Shown here: positions 20,850 to 30,837 of the stretch, piece after piece
Layout of the letters: the number at the start of each line of letters is the position of its first letter
Numbering within the stretch: position 1 is the stretch's first letter
Origin: Desulfobulbaceae bacterium
GTDB lineage: Bacteria; Desulfobacterota; Desulfobulbia; Desulfobulbales; BM004
DNA: 49,649 nt
Assembly: GCA_002868955.1 (NCBI GenBank)
Contig: PKTW01000071.1
Coordinates: forward strand, 1-49,649
Reading direction: 5' to 3'
The notes under the pieces: generated by a model
What the model was told of the DNA's origin: nothing
The model's database searches: none
Seen by the model: the letters and a program-made list of their open reading frames with translations, nothing else
Made by a program: the position numbers and the translations under genes

Positions 20850-20892
20850 ACTTAAAAGGTTTTTCTGTGTTTTCAGGTGATTATACTTCTAA

Positions 20893-20990
20893 TGGTTGGA
20901 GTACTGGAGTACTGGAGCACTGTAGACTACTTATAAACAATACTAATCTTTTACCATGACTCCATTACTTCAATACTCCAGTATAAACAA
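20893..20990. repeat. Imperfect inverted repeat with internal TACTGGAG iterations, intergenic element
   Basis: TACTGGAGTACTGGAGCACTGTAG (20902-20925) is complementary at about 19/24 positions to CTCCATTACTTCAATACTCCAGTA (20960-20983); TATAAACAA follows each arm. Confidence 0.7.
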
Positions 20991-21036
20991 AAGATTTCCC
21001 CGCCCCTCTATTTCCCTTTAACCTTTAGGCTTGAAC

Positions 21037-21801
21037 CTATTTTATTCCTATTACGGACGCAAAACGCCCTGTTTCTCTGTCCCGTCGGTAGGAAAAATAA
21101 TCCCGGTTGCAGCAGGTGCAGATTTTTGCATCATGGATATTTCCCGGGCGCACCCCGGCTGCACAGAGCTGATCGCGGCTGATAGCCCAGAAGTCAAAAT
21201 AATTAGGCTGCACCTGATAACCATGCATTGAAGCAGGAAGTTCAGAGCGGTAATTTACAAACTCAGCACAACAAGGCCCTAAAGAGGGAGAAATGGCAGC
21301 TATAAGGTCGGCGGGAGCAGTTGCATAGGCATGGACCATGGCAAAAACAGTCTTGCGGATTATATTCGCAACGCTACCACGCCAGCCTACATGTGCAATG
21401 CCAACCGCGATGTTTTCAGGATCAAAGAGCATAACCGCCTGACAGTCGGCCTGCTGTATCATCAACCCCAAACCCGGAACATTTGTGACCAGGGCATCGA
21501 ATCCTTCAACCTCAAGATCACCATCAAAGTTTTCATTTAGAATAAAGATCTGTGATTCGTGTATCTGCTTGGCGGAGACAAGGTGTTTACAGCCCAGCGC
21601 TTTTTTTATTCCTTCCCTGTTTGCAGAGACATTTTGGGGAGCATCGCCAAGACCGAAGGCAACATTTTGCGAGTCCCATGGTGCAGGGCTGATGCCACCC
21701 TTGCGCTTGAAAACTCCATGAAAAAGCACGGTCGATACAAGAGCAGGAAAAGCGAGCAGGTTATCGTTTGGCTGCACCCGTTCATGATTACTCATATTCA
21801 T
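21037..21801 (-). CDS. pgeF: Multicopper polyphenol oxidase-like / peptidoglycan editing factor PgeF (YfiH family)
   Basis: ADCQAVMLFDPENIAVGIAHVGWRGSVANI, SPSLGPCCAEF, C-terminal CTCCNRDYFSYRRD. Confidence 0.92.
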   Translation of the reverse strand: MNMSNHERVQPNDNLLAFPALVSTVLFHGVFKRKGGISPAPWDSQNVAFGLGDAPQNVSANREGIKKALGCKHLVSAKQIHESQIFILNENFDGDLEVEGFDALVTNVPGLGLMIQQADCQAVMLFDPENIAVGIAHVGWRGSVANIIRKTVFAMVHAYATAPADLIAAISPSLGPCCAEFVNYRSELPASMHGYQVQPNYFDFWAISRDQLCAAGVRPGNIHDAKICTCCNRDYFSYRRDRETGRFASVIGIK

Positions 21802-23446
21802 TCGGGTCCAGAAGATATGATTTTAGGGTTTTGTCGCGGCGGGAAAGGATGGTGTCATGCCGCCAGTTGGCATCATCCTGTTTGGGATAATCGACAATGG
21901 CATGCAGGCCCCTTGATTCTTTGCGGATAAGGCTGCTCTGGACAATGAGCTCAGCCACCAGGGAAATATTGCGCAGTTCCACAAGATCAGGCGTCAGAAG
22001 ATAGTCCCGGAAATGGTGGGCTATTTCCTGCAGAATGGGGGCCAATCGTTTTTTGACGAGCTTCAGCCGTTTTTCGCTGCGCACGATACCGACATAGTTC
22101 CACATGAGGCGTCGTATCTGGTCCCAGTTGTGGCTGACAAGCACTTTCTCATTAATCATTTTTGCCTTGCCGGTTGACCATTCCGGCGATTTGTGAAATG
22201 CGGTTTTACAAATTTTTTCTTTTTCCCGGGCACATTGCAAATACGCCTGGTGCGCAAAGACAACGGCCTCAAGCAAAGAATTGCTGGCCAACCGGTTACC
22301 GCCATGCAGACCGGTGCAGGCTGTTTCACCAAGAGCATAAAGATTTTCAATGTTTGTCCGGCCCCACGTGTCAGTCATTACACCGCCGCACATGTAATGG
22401 GCTGCCGGGACAACTGGAATCGGTTCCCTGGTGATATCTATTCCCAGGGAAAGGCAGGTCTGATAAATGGTGGGAAAGCGGTTCCTGATAAAGTCGCCAT
22501 CCTTGTGGCTGATATCAAGGTAGACGCAATCATCACCGCTGGCTTTCATCTCTGTATCAATTGCCCGGGCAACTGTGTCACGGGTGGCAAGGTCTCCGCG
22601 GGGATCATATTTATCCATGAAATGCACCCCTCTTTCATCTATCAATCTGCCGCCTTCACCACGGACTGCTTCCGAGATAAGGAAATTTTTTGTCTTTGGA
22701 TGATAGAGGCATGTTGGATGAAATTGGACAAATTCGAGATTTCCGACAGCCGCGCCAGCCCTGTAGGCCATGGCAATTCCGTCGCCCGTGGCAATATCCG
22801 GGTTGGTTGTATACAGGTAGATTTTGCCGCAGCCACCGGAACAAAGCACGGTGACCTTGGCGCGCCAGTTATCAATGTTGCCGCTTTTTCGGTCCAGTAC
22901 ATATGCACCGAGGCAAAGATCATCAAAACTGCTGTCTCCAGGGCTCACCCCGGCTTTTGAACCGATAAGCAAATCCACGGCAAGATGGTTCTCAAGTAAA
23001 CGAATATTGGCATTTTCAGCAACCTTGTGCAGCAGAGCGCTTTCTATTTCTCTGCCGGTAAGATCGAGAGCATGGGCGATACGGCGGGCTGAATGGCCCC
23101 CCTCGCGTCCCAGGTCTAGGTGAGAAGCGTCCTTTTCCATTGTCTTGAATTGGACACCTATATCAAGCAGTTCCTGCACACGGGCAGGCCCGTTTTCAAC
23201 AACCATGCGGACAACCTCTTCTTTGCAGAGTCCGGCCCCGGAACGCAGCGTATCCTGAATGTGCAGTTCAAAGGAGTCCTCATCCGAGAGAACCGCAGCT
23301 ATTCCACCCTGGGCAAGATTGGTTGCTGTATCAACTTTTGCTTTTTTTGTAACAATGGCGACCGTGCCGATTTTTGCTGCTTTTAAGGCAAATGAGAGTC
23401 CGGAGATGCCAGTGCCGATTACAAGGAAGTCCGTTGAATATGCCAT
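21788..23446 (-). CDS. nadB: L-aspartate oxidase
   Basis: FAD motif DFLVIGTGISGLSFAL, NLAQGGIAAVLSDEDSFELHIQDTLRSGAGLC, VVPAAHYMCGGVMTDTWGRT. Start taken at MAYSTDF (23446). Confidence 0.95.
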   Translation of the reverse strand: MAYSTDFLVIGTGISGLSFALKAAKIGTVAIVTKKAKVDTATNLAQGGIAAVLSDEDSFELHIQDTLRSGAGLCKEEVVRMVVENGPARVQELLDIGVQFKTMEKDASHLDLGREGGHSARRIAHALDLTGREIESALLHKVAENANIRLLENHLAVDLLIGSKAGVSPGDSSFDDLCLGAYVLDRKSGNIDNWRAKVTVLCSGGCGKIYLYTTNPDIATGDGIAMAYRAGAAVGNLEFVQFHPTCLYHPKTKNFLISEAVRGEGGRLIDERGVHFMDKYDPRGDLATRDTVARAIDTEMKASGDDCVYLDISHKDGDFIRNRFPTIYQTCLSLGIDITREPIPVVPAAHYMCGGVMTDTWGRTNIENLYALGETACTGLHGGNRLASNSLLEAVVFAHQAYLQCAREKEKICKTAFHKSPEWSTGKAKMINEKVLVSHNWDQIRRLMWNYVGIVRSEKRLKLVKKRLAPILQEIAHHFRDYLLTPDLVELRNISLVAELIVQSSLIRKESRGLHAIVDYPKQDDANWRHDTILSRRDKTLKSYLLDPNEYE

Positions 23447-23667
23447 ATTTGATGCTCCTGATCGCAAGAAAGGATGATCTTAAGTCCCAGTAGTTTTTCT
23501 CTACCATTGTGGACTGATAAAATCAAAAAGATTAAATTGGTTCTATTCTGCATCTTCTTCTAAAGTTGCTCTGTAATGTTTCTTGTACCTTGCATTTTTA
23601 TTCAGCCGTTATAAAGTGATTTTAATGGCAAACTGCATAAAAAGGGATTAGTTATTCATGGTATAAA

Positions 23668-23982
23668 ATGGCTTTAATGCACCTCACAGTAATACCGCTG
23701 GGCACGGTTTCACCAAGTGTGGGCGAGTATGTCGCCGACATGCAAATAATCCTTGAAAAATCGGGCTTCCCTTATAAGCTGACGGACATGGGTACAATTG
23801 TTGAGGGCAGCAGCAAAGAGCTTCTTGTTCTGGCTGCAAAACTGTCTGAGTTACCCTTTAATAAAGGTATCCAGAGGGTGGTGACGCAGATAAACCTGGA
23901 TGACCGGAGGGACAAAAAGGCAGCACTTGGTGATAAAATCTTATCTGTTGCAGCGAGGCTGACACAAGAGGGCAGGGGTTGA
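23668..23982 (+). CDS. MTH1187-family thiamine-binding / DUF77-like protein
   Basis: LTVIPLGTVSPSVGEYVADMQIILEKSGFPYKLTDMGTIVEG is typical of the family. Confidence 0.9.
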   Translation: MALMHLTVIPLGTVSPSVGEYVADMQIILEKSGFPYKLTDMGTIVEGSSKELLVLAAKLSELPFNKGIQRVVTQINLDDRRDKKAALGDKILSVAARLTQEGRG

Positions 23983-23986
23983 GATT

Positions 23987-24151
23987 ATGATCGGAAAGAG
24001 CGAAAAAACATCGAAACGAGTTAGAGTGGCACCGTTTGTCACTATCCTGTTTTTTGTCATTATGGGAATTTTCGGCATAATGACCGGTGAAGTGAGGAGG
24101 GTTTTAGAACAGGCTGTTCAGGTCTGCTTAAGTTGTATTGGCATAGGCTGA
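23987..24151 (+). CDS. 54-aa single-TM CXXC peptide (CD1871A-family-like)
   Basis: Translated by hand: MIGKSEKTSKRVRVAPFVTILFFVIMGIFGIMTGEVRRVLEQAVQVCLSCIGIG*. It starts 4 nt after the upstream stop and ends 2 nt before the 4Fe-4S protein ATG. Absent from the ORF track. Confidence 0.8.
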   Translation: MIGKSEKTSKRVRVAPFVTILFFVIMGIFGIMTGEVRRVLEQAVQVCLSCIGIG

Positions 24152-24153
24152 CC

Positions 24154-25065
24154 ATGGAAATTGTCAGAAAATGGATACAGGCCATAATGGCCCTCCTGGT
24201 GAATGGTTCATGGTCGTTTCCCTTTACACGCACCATATACCAGGGCCCTTTGAAGGTCGTCTGTTCGCCGGGATTAAACTGCTACTCCTGCCCTGCAGCA
24301 ACAACGTACTGTCCCATAGGCTCTTTGCAGCAGATGATGGCCGGCATAAGAATTGCCCTGGAAAACGGGCAGAATTTCTTCGGTTTCTATGTTGTCGGGA
24401 CCATGGGAGTTCTTGGTGGGGCTTTTGGTCGCCTCATTTGCGGCTGGGCCTGTCCGTTTGGCCTGATACAGGAGTTGCTGCACAAAATTCCCTCAAAGAA
24501 ATTCAGCATCCCGCAGAAGCTCAATTATTTGAAATATGGTTTTCTGCTTTTCTTTGTCATTCTGCTGCCCCTGACGGTTGTGGATGATTTCGGCTATGGA
24601 GAGCTTTGGTTCTGCAAGTATGTCTGTCCTGCCGGAACCCTTGAGGCCGGGCTTCCCATGCTTATGCTGCAACCGGGTTTAAGCCGGACGATCGGGATCG
24701 TTTTTTTCAACAAGATGACGATTTTAGTGGGTTTTATACTCTGGAGTATACTGGCCAGCAGGCCATTCTGCCGGACAACCTGTCCACTTGGGGCATTTTA
24801 TGCATTTTTTAAAAAACTCAAACTGGTCAAGCTTCGGCTTATAGAAGAAAACTGCACCAAGTGCGAAGAATGCCATGCTGTCTGCCCCATGGGGGTGAAA
24901 TTCAATGAGTCACCTGAAGATGCAGAATGTATTTCCTGCTTGAAGTGCATGGATAAGGCTTGTAAATTTAATGCAATTTCTCTTGAAATAGCCGGGCTGC
25001 CTGTCGGCAGAAATGCTGGGGTCAGGAGGCGGCCCGGGACAAAGCAGAGTAATGCCGTTATGTAA
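24154..25065 (+). CDS. 4Fe-4S binding polytopic membrane protein (NapH/MauN/CcoG-related)
   Basis: CSPGLNCYSCPAATTYCPIG, RLICGWACPFGLIQE, RPFCRTTCPLGAFY, CTKCEECHAVCPMGV, CISCLKCMDKACKFNAI. Start taken at ATG 24154. Confidence 0.9.
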   Translation: MEIVRKWIQAIMALLVNGSWSFPFTRTIYQGPLKVVCSPGLNCYSCPAATTYCPIGSLQQMMAGIRIALENGQNFFGFYVVGTMGVLGGAFGRLICGWACPFGLIQELLHKIPSKKFSIPQKLNYLKYGFLLFFVILLPLTVVDDFGYGELWFCKYVCPAGTLEAGLPMLMLQPGLSRTIGIVFFNKMTILVGFILWSILASRPFCRTTCPLGAFYAFFKKLKLVKLRLIEENCTKCEECHAVCPMGVKFNESPEDAECISCLKCMDKACKFNAISLEIAGLPVGRNAGVRRRPGTKQSNAVM

Positions 25066-25204
25066 TGTGTCGCGGTGAGCAGTGGAGTTTGTAAATTGTC
25101 CAACCAGTGCCGGGAATTATCCTCAGCGTAGAATTCTTAAGAAACACGATCCGTTATAAATTAAGGCAACAAGGTACGAATAATTAAAATTATTCTGAAG
25201 GAAA

Positions 25205-25696
25205 ATGGCTTGTAAAAACATAAAAAAAGAGAAAAAAAGAATTTTCTGGATACTGCTTCTGCTGCTTTTCCTCACATGGTCAGTATGTGGCCAGGCGGCA
25301 GCGATAACTATGGTCAGTGTGACCGGGAATAATGTTAATCTCAGAAAAGGGCCTTCCGACCAGTACCCGGTTATCTGGGAATTGGGGCAGGGCTTTCCTC
25401 TTCGGGTTATCGGCTCGCAGGGCAACTGGCTCAAAGTGTCCGATTTTGAAGATGATGTAGGCTGGATATTTAAAGATCTTGTGGGCAGAAAACCCCACTT
25501 GATTGTTAAGGCAAATAAAAAAAGCAAGGCACGCATAAATATCAGAAGCGGCCCCGGGAGAAAGTATAAAATAGTGGGTAAGGCTGAGTATGGGGTTGTG
25601 TTTGAGACCCTGCAACAGAAGGGTGGCTGGGCCAAAGTAAGGCACGAGAGAGGCTTAACCGGCTGGATTAAACGCAGTCTCCTATGGGGATGGTAA
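25205..25696 (+). CDS. Secreted protein with two SH3-like (SH3b) repeats
   Basis: Signal peptide; NVNLRKGPSDQYPVIWELGQGFPLRVIGSQGNWLKV and INIRSGPGRKYKIVGKAEYGVVFETLQQKGGWAKV. Confidence 0.88.
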   Translation: MACKNIKKEKKRIFWILLLLLFLTWSVCGQAAAITMVSVTGNNVNLRKGPSDQYPVIWELGQGFPLRVIGSQGNWLKVSDFEDDVGWIFKDLVGRKPHLIVKANKKSKARINIRSGPGRKYKIVGKAEYGVVFETLQQKGGWAKVRHERGLTGWIKRSLLWGW

Positions 25697-25746
25697 CCAA
25701 TTCTAGAGTTCATTGCTTTGTCGGCATATATACCTGCCGACGATGA

Positions 25747-26862
25747 TCAGCGTATAAACCTGTCAATATTTTCACAATCCCTCCCCTGCGCCTGCGCAAC
25801 TTTCCTGTTGATTAGAAAGCCATTGTAGGTGTTTACTCCTCTTTGCAGGGCCAGGTCTCCCTGAAGTGCGCCATGAAGCCCTTTGCTTGCTATATCGAGG
25901 ACAAAGGTCAGCGTTGCATTTGTCAGGGCAAAGGTGGAAGTCCTGGGAACGGCTCCGGGCATGTTGGCCACGCAATAATGGAGTATTCCTGCAACCTCAT
26001 AAACAGGATCTGAATGGGTAGTTGGCCTAGCAGTTTCAATGCAGCCGCCCTGGTCAATTGATACATCGACAAGGACGGCGCCCTTCTTCATGAGCGGCAA
26101 CATGTCCCTGGTAATCAACTTGGGAGTGACCGCCCCCGGCACAAGAACAGCACCGATAATCAGATCTGCCCGGCTGACCTCTGCTGCAATGTTTTCCCGG
26201 CTGGAAAGCCTGGTCCGGATTTTTCCTGCAAATGTTTTTTCAAGGGCAGCCAGGCGGGCAGGATTTCTCCCGATTACCGTAACTGAAGCCCCTAGCCCAA
26301 CTGCCATCTGGGCCGCGTTGGTTCCCACGGTGCCGCTGCCCAGAATAACAACATGGCCGGGCTCGACCCCGGTAACTCCGCCAAGCAGTATACCCCTGCC
26401 TCCAGCCTCTTTTTCAAGGTAGTGCGCCCCTGCCTGAATTGACATGCGGCCTGCCACCTCACTCATGGGAGCAAGCAGGGGCAGGAACTCATTATCCCGA
26501 CTTACTGTTTCATAGGCAATTGCAGTGACTTTTTTATCAAGCAGCACCCCGGTCAGTTCCGGCAGCGGTGCAAGATGCAGATAGGTGAAAAGGATTAATC
26601 CCTCCCGCATGTATGCATATTCCTCTACCAGGGGCTCCTTGACCTTCACAATCAATTCGGCACCTGAGTAAAGGCTTGCTGCATCATGGACCAGCCTTGC
26701 GCCTGCAGCTTCGTATTCCTGGTCAGAAATACCGCTGCCAAGCCCTGCTCCGCACTCGATAAGAATACCATGCCCTGCTGCTGCAAGCGTTTGGACGCCG
26801 GCCGGCACAATACCAACGCGGAACTCCTTGTCTTTAATTTCCTTTGGGACCCCAATGATCAT
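25747..26862 (-). CDS. ald: Alanine dehydrogenase
   Basis: MIIGVPKEIKDKEFRVGIVPAGV, GVEPGHVVILGSGTVGTNAAQMAVGLGA, DVSIDQGGCIETARPTTH. ORF-track start is upstream; ATG 26862 fits better. Confidence 0.95.
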   Translation of the reverse strand: MIIGVPKEIKDKEFRVGIVPAGVQTLAAAGHGILIECGAGLGSGISDQEYEAAGARLVHDAASLYSGAELIVKVKEPLVEEYAYMREGLILFTYLHLAPLPELTGVLLDKKVTAIAYETVSRDNEFLPLLAPMSEVAGRMSIQAGAHYLEKEAGGRGILLGGVTGVEPGHVVILGSGTVGTNAAQMAVGLGASVTVIGRNPARLAALEKTFAGKIRTRLSSRENIAAEVSRADLIIGAVLVPGAVTPKLITRDMLPLMKKGAVLVDVSIDQGGCIETARPTTHSDPVYEVAGILHYCVANMPGAVPRTSTFALTNATLTFVLDIASKGLHGALQGDLALQRGVNTYNGFLINRKVAQAQGRDCENIDRFIR

Positions 26863-27056
26863 ATCCTTTCTCCTTGAAAGCTGCCAATGACTCAAAAATT
26901 CAGTCTCATAATCTGAAGGTAATGTAGTATAAACCAGCAAAACTTGACAACTTCTTTCAAGTATCTCCTGATGTTCCATTCTTCACTTAGTTTTCAAGGG
27001 ATTACAGAGACGTTCTGTAGTATATTATTAATAATACATCTGGTTCCAAGCAAACC

Positions 27057-29177
27057 GTGAGGGATTTTATGGAAATTACCTTGCTGTTGGCAGTTATATT
27101 AATAGCTGGATTTCTTGCCGCGAAAGCCGGGCAAGCATTCCGGCTGCCCTCTGTGACAGGCTTCATCGCTGCGGGAGTTCTTTTGGGCCCATCCGGGTTC
27201 AATTTTATTACATCAGAGGCGATAAGCAATCAACTTGGTCATTTTACCCAGATTGCCCTGATGTTGATTGCCTTCGGTATTGGCGAACATCTGGAGCTGA
27301 AACGGTTGAAGGTAACCGCTAAAACAGTTCTGTCAATCTGCATGGCTGACGCCATCATTTCGCTCACCCTGGTTGGAGGTGGAATATTCATTGTTACCTG
27401 GCTGACATCTGCGCTTGGCGCCGGTTGGCATAGTAAAGATTACCTGGTGCTGGCAATAATACTGGCGACTGTCTCCATAGCCACGGCGCCCGGCACCATA
27501 CTTTTTATTACACGGGAAAGCAGGGCGGTTGGTCCCATGACAACAACGCTGCTGCAGGTTGTTGCTGTCAACAATGGCCTGGCCATAGTACTTTTCGGCA
27601 TGGCACTTGTCCTGGCCAGGCAGGTTGTCGGGGCCGACCAGACCATCCTCGGGACTTTACTTGTCATTGTGGCAAAAATTTCCTTTTCGCTTTTACTGGG
27701 GATCACAACAGGGCTGATAATAGATTTTGTCATTCACCGGTTACAGGACAGGGGGGAGATGCTGACAGCCGGACTTGCCCTACTCCTGTTAAGTGGCGAA
27801 ATGGCAAGGCTCTTGAAACTTTCCCCGCTTCTGGTAGGCATTGCCATTGGTTTTACCATTGTAAACAGAGATCGCAGGGATGTCAGGCTTTTCAGGACGC
27901 TCAATTCTTTTGAGCCGCCGATTTATGTGCTTTTCTTCACCCTGGCCGGGGCCCACCTGGATTTTTCAGCTTTAACGGTTGCCGGTTGGGTGGGACTGAT
28001 CTATTTTCTGCTGCGCCTGACAACCAAGGCGGCCGGTGCATATTTGGGTGGAACCCTGGCAGGCGCCTCACTCATTGTCAGAAAAAACCTTGGCCTTGCC
28101 CTAATTCCCCAGGCCGGGGTCGCCATTGGCCTTGTTTTTCTTATAAACGGCGATGCAAATCTCCATATGTATGCGGCAATCCTAACCCCAACCGTACTGG
28201 TTGGTGTGCTGTTTGCCGAGCTGGTCGGGCCGGCCTGTACAAAATACGCCCTGGAAAGGTCAGGTGAAGCGGCTATGTCTGATGGTGCAACAAGGGGTGA
28301 ACCTCGGACAACCAGAGATTTTTTGCTGGAGGAAGCTCGGGAAGCAAAACTTGTCCCATGGTCATGGGGAAAACTTACACCACCGCCATCATCCAAAGGG
28401 GCTGTTATTTTTGGGGTATCACACCAGAACACTGTGAACGGGCTGGCCAGAATGGCAACATTATTGGCCCATCATTTCAAGGTCCAGCCTCTGGCTGTAA
28501 GAATTGATACTGTAATAGATGCGGGTGCGTCACGAATCGACACAACAGAGCTGTTTGAATACGCAGGCCAGGAAGTAAGAAGTATTGGCTACACTTTGCA
28601 TACGAGCGAGGCACGGGCTGAAAGTGTAGCCAAGGGAATTATTGCAGCTGCCAGAGAAAAAGAAGCACTTGCCGTGCTGTTAGGCTACCCTTTCCAGAGA
28701 ACAGAGCACAGTTTCAACAAGATAGTGGAAGAGGTTTCCTCTGCAGTCCCCTGTCCTCTCATAATTGTTAGATTTGCCGGTGTACTGCATACAGAGAGAA
28801 TACTTGTGCCGGTCGTTAATTCAGCCGACCTGGAAACAGTGGGAGATACCTTATGCTCCCTGGCCCATGTCGGGAAACACACCATTACACTGCTGCGTCT
28901 CCTTTCAGCGGATGTGCAGGACCAGGAGGCGGCAGATTATGAAAAGAAGTTACACAACTGGGCCGCAAGCAAGAAGCTGCCATTTGTAAAATGTAATGTC
29001 ATCAAAACTGAAGCGCGCCTGGAGACAATTATCATAGAGGCCCAGACGCATGACCTCCTTATCATGGCAGTATCTGAAGGCTTCGGCATAAAAAAAATGC
29101 TGCTTGGCTCACTGGCGGATGACGTGGCGGACAATTGCCAGCGGCCAATGTTGATCGTGCATCGTCCACGCCTGTAA
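27057..29177 (+). CDS. CPA2-type cation:proton antiporter with C-terminal universal-stress-protein-like region
   Basis: Polytopic Na+/H+ exchanger N-terminal ~390 aa (FIAAGVLLGPSGF), soluble C-terminus with LLIMAVSEGFGIKKMLLGSLADDVADNCQRPMLIVH (USP-like). Confidence 0.87.
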   Translation: MRDFMEITLLLAVILIAGFLAAKAGQAFRLPSVTGFIAAGVLLGPSGFNFITSEAISNQLGHFTQIALMLIAFGIGEHLELKRLKVTAKTVLSICMADAIISLTLVGGGIFIVTWLTSALGAGWHSKDYLVLAIILATVSIATAPGTILFITRESRAVGPMTTTLLQVVAVNNGLAIVLFGMALVLARQVVGADQTILGTLLVIVAKISFSLLLGITTGLIIDFVIHRLQDRGEMLTAGLALLLLSGEMARLLKLSPLLVGIAIGFTIVNRDRRDVRLFRTLNSFEPPIYVLFFTLAGAHLDFSALTVAGWVGLIYFLLRLTTKAAGAYLGGTLAGASLIVRKNLGLALIPQAGVAIGLVFLINGDANLHMYAAILTPTVLVGVLFAELVGPACTKYALERSGEAAMSDGATRGEPRTTRDFLLEEAREAKLVPWSWGKLTPPPSSKGAVIFGVSHQNTVNGLARMATLLAHHFKVQPLAVRIDTVIDAGASRIDTTELFEYAGQEVRSIGYTLHTSEARAESVAKGIIAAAREKEALAVLLGYPFQRTEHSFNKIVEEVSSAVPCPLIIVRFAGVLHTERILVPVVNSADLETVGDTLCSLAHVGKHTITLLRLLSADVQDQEAADYEKKLHNWAASKKLPFVKCNVIKTEARLETIIIEAQTHDLLIMAVSEGFGIKKMLLGSLADDVADNCQRPMLIVHRPRL

Positions 29178-29275
29178 AAGGCATTGCAAGTTTTTGTCTT
29201 CAAGCATTTAACTGAAGAACTCTTTGGGGAGCTTGCACTTGACAACGGCCTTCAATCCAGGTAATCCCAATAGGT

Positions 29276-30460
29276 ATGGAAACTTACCGCATAAAAACAA
29301 TCAATCGCATCGCACCGGAAGGGCTGGCGCTCTTCGGCCCCAACTTTAATGTTGGCCCAGATGAGGCTGATCCGCATGGTATTGTAGTGCGAAGCAGTCG
29401 GGTGGATACGGATGACTATCCGGAACTTCTGGCAGTGGCAAGAGCCGGTGCCGGAGTAAATAATATTACGGTGGACAAGGCCACTGCGCAGGGTATCTGC
29501 GTTTTTAATACCCCGGGCGCCAATGCCAATGCCGTAGCAGAGTTGCTGTTTACCATGCTGGGCATCCAAATGAGGCATATCCATGAAGGGGTGGAGTTGT
29601 GTAAAGAGCTGGCAGGGCTCGATGATGCTGCAATCAGCGCAGCGGTGGAGTCACGCAAGGCAGCCTTCAGGGGAGTGGAGCTGGCAGGCAAGACCCTTGG
29701 TGTCATTGGCGCAGGGAAAATAGGGGTGATGGTTGCGAATGGCGGAGTGCAGAGACAGATGAACGTGGTTGCTTTTGATCCCTTTCCGGCCCTTGAAAAT
29801 ATTCATGCCTTATCATACGATGTCAAGCTTGCCAGAAACCTTGCGGCAGTAATACAGCTTTCTGATATTATTACATTACATGTTCCCTTAAATAAAAAGA
29901 CCCAAGGTTTGGTAAACCATGAATTTATGGAAAAGATAAAACCCGGAGCTACTCTGATTAATTTTGCCCGTGGGGAAATTGTTGAGGATGGGGCTGTTCT
30001 AAAAGCCCTTGATGAAGGAAAGCTGGATGGCTATATCACCGATTTTCCGAACAAGAAAAACTTGAGCCACCCTAAGGTTCTGACATCGCCGCATCTGGGG
30101 GCCAGCACTGAGGAAAGTGAGGAAAACTGCGCCTGCCTGGCTGTCTCAGAGCTGAAAGACTACCTTGAGTATGGCACAATCAGCCGCTCAGTTAACTTCC
30201 CTACAGTTGAATCCATACCTTCCGGGAGCTGCCATGCCCGGTTAATCATGATAAACAGGGATATTCCCGGCATGATCGGCTTTGCCACCAACATTATAGG
30301 TGCCAACGACATAAACATAGCGAGCTATATCAACGAGAGCAACGGGCTCATCGGCTATAATATAATTGATGTTGAGTCCCCCGTCCCCCAAGAGGTGATA
30401 GCCACGATCGAAGCGCACCCCGATGTTATCCGCACGAGGATCATCGCCTGCCATAATTAA
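29276..30460 (+). CDS. serA: D-3-phosphoglycerate dehydrogenase-like (2-hydroxyacid dehydrogenase with ACT-like C-terminus)
   Basis: RAGAGVNNITVDKATAQGICVFNTPGANANAVAEL, GVIGAGKIGVMVA, LINFARGEIVEDGAV, C-terminal RDIPGMIGFATNIIGANDINIASY. Confidence 0.9.
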   Translation: METYRIKTINRIAPEGLALFGPNFNVGPDEADPHGIVVRSSRVDTDDYPELLAVARAGAGVNNITVDKATAQGICVFNTPGANANAVAELLFTMLGIQMRHIHEGVELCKELAGLDDAAISAAVESRKAAFRGVELAGKTLGVIGAGKIGVMVANGGVQRQMNVVAFDPFPALENIHALSYDVKLARNLAAVIQLSDIITLHVPLNKKTQGLVNHEFMEKIKPGATLINFARGEIVEDGAVLKALDEGKLDGYITDFPNKKNLSHPKVLTSPHLGASTEESEENCACLAVSELKDYLEYGTISRSVNFPTVESIPSGSCHARLIMINRDIPGMIGFATNIIGANDINIASYINESNGLIGYNIIDVESPVPQEVIATIEAHPDVIRTRIIACHN

Positions 30461-30469
30461 CAACAGCCA

Positions 30470-30778
30470 ATGGCCTTAGTTAATATTGATTCTGTCATCC
30501 GTACCCTTTTGCCGAAGCTTGAAAAACTGAGCCCGCCCCAGGGTATTGAATTGCTGTCCTATAAGCGTAACCGTTCCATTGCTGTGTTATTGCTTGGCGA
30601 TAATACGTTTCTTGTGCGTGAACGGGGCTACCGTGAAGAGGAACAGGTTGTTGAAAAGAAGGGGCTGCATAAATATTTAAAATCATTGATTAAATATGAG
30701 TTTCCCCGGAGCAGAAAAATACGGCTGTATCAGATCAATACTCCCAAGGATCTTGAAAAGCCATGGAAAAAATTATGA
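30470..30778 (+). CDS. Hypothetical 102-aa protein, likely co-transcribed with serA
   Basis: Intact ORF starting 10 nt after the serA stop; no recognised domain. Confidence 0.65.
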   Translation: MALVNIDSVIRTLLPKLEKLSPPQGIELLSYKRNRSIAVLLLGDNTFLVRERGYREEEQVVEKKGLHKYLKSLIKYEFPRSRKIRLYQINTPKDLEKPWKKL

Positions 30779-30837
30779 ACAAAACGTCAAAGACAAGAGA
30801 AGTTCACAGATTCTGAGCAGCCTGATTATATGAAGTA

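Noticed and set aside
22193-22960. 255-aa plus-strand ORF
   Set aside because: Lies entirely antisense to nadB, whose protein has clear family motifs; sequence has no recognisable domain.
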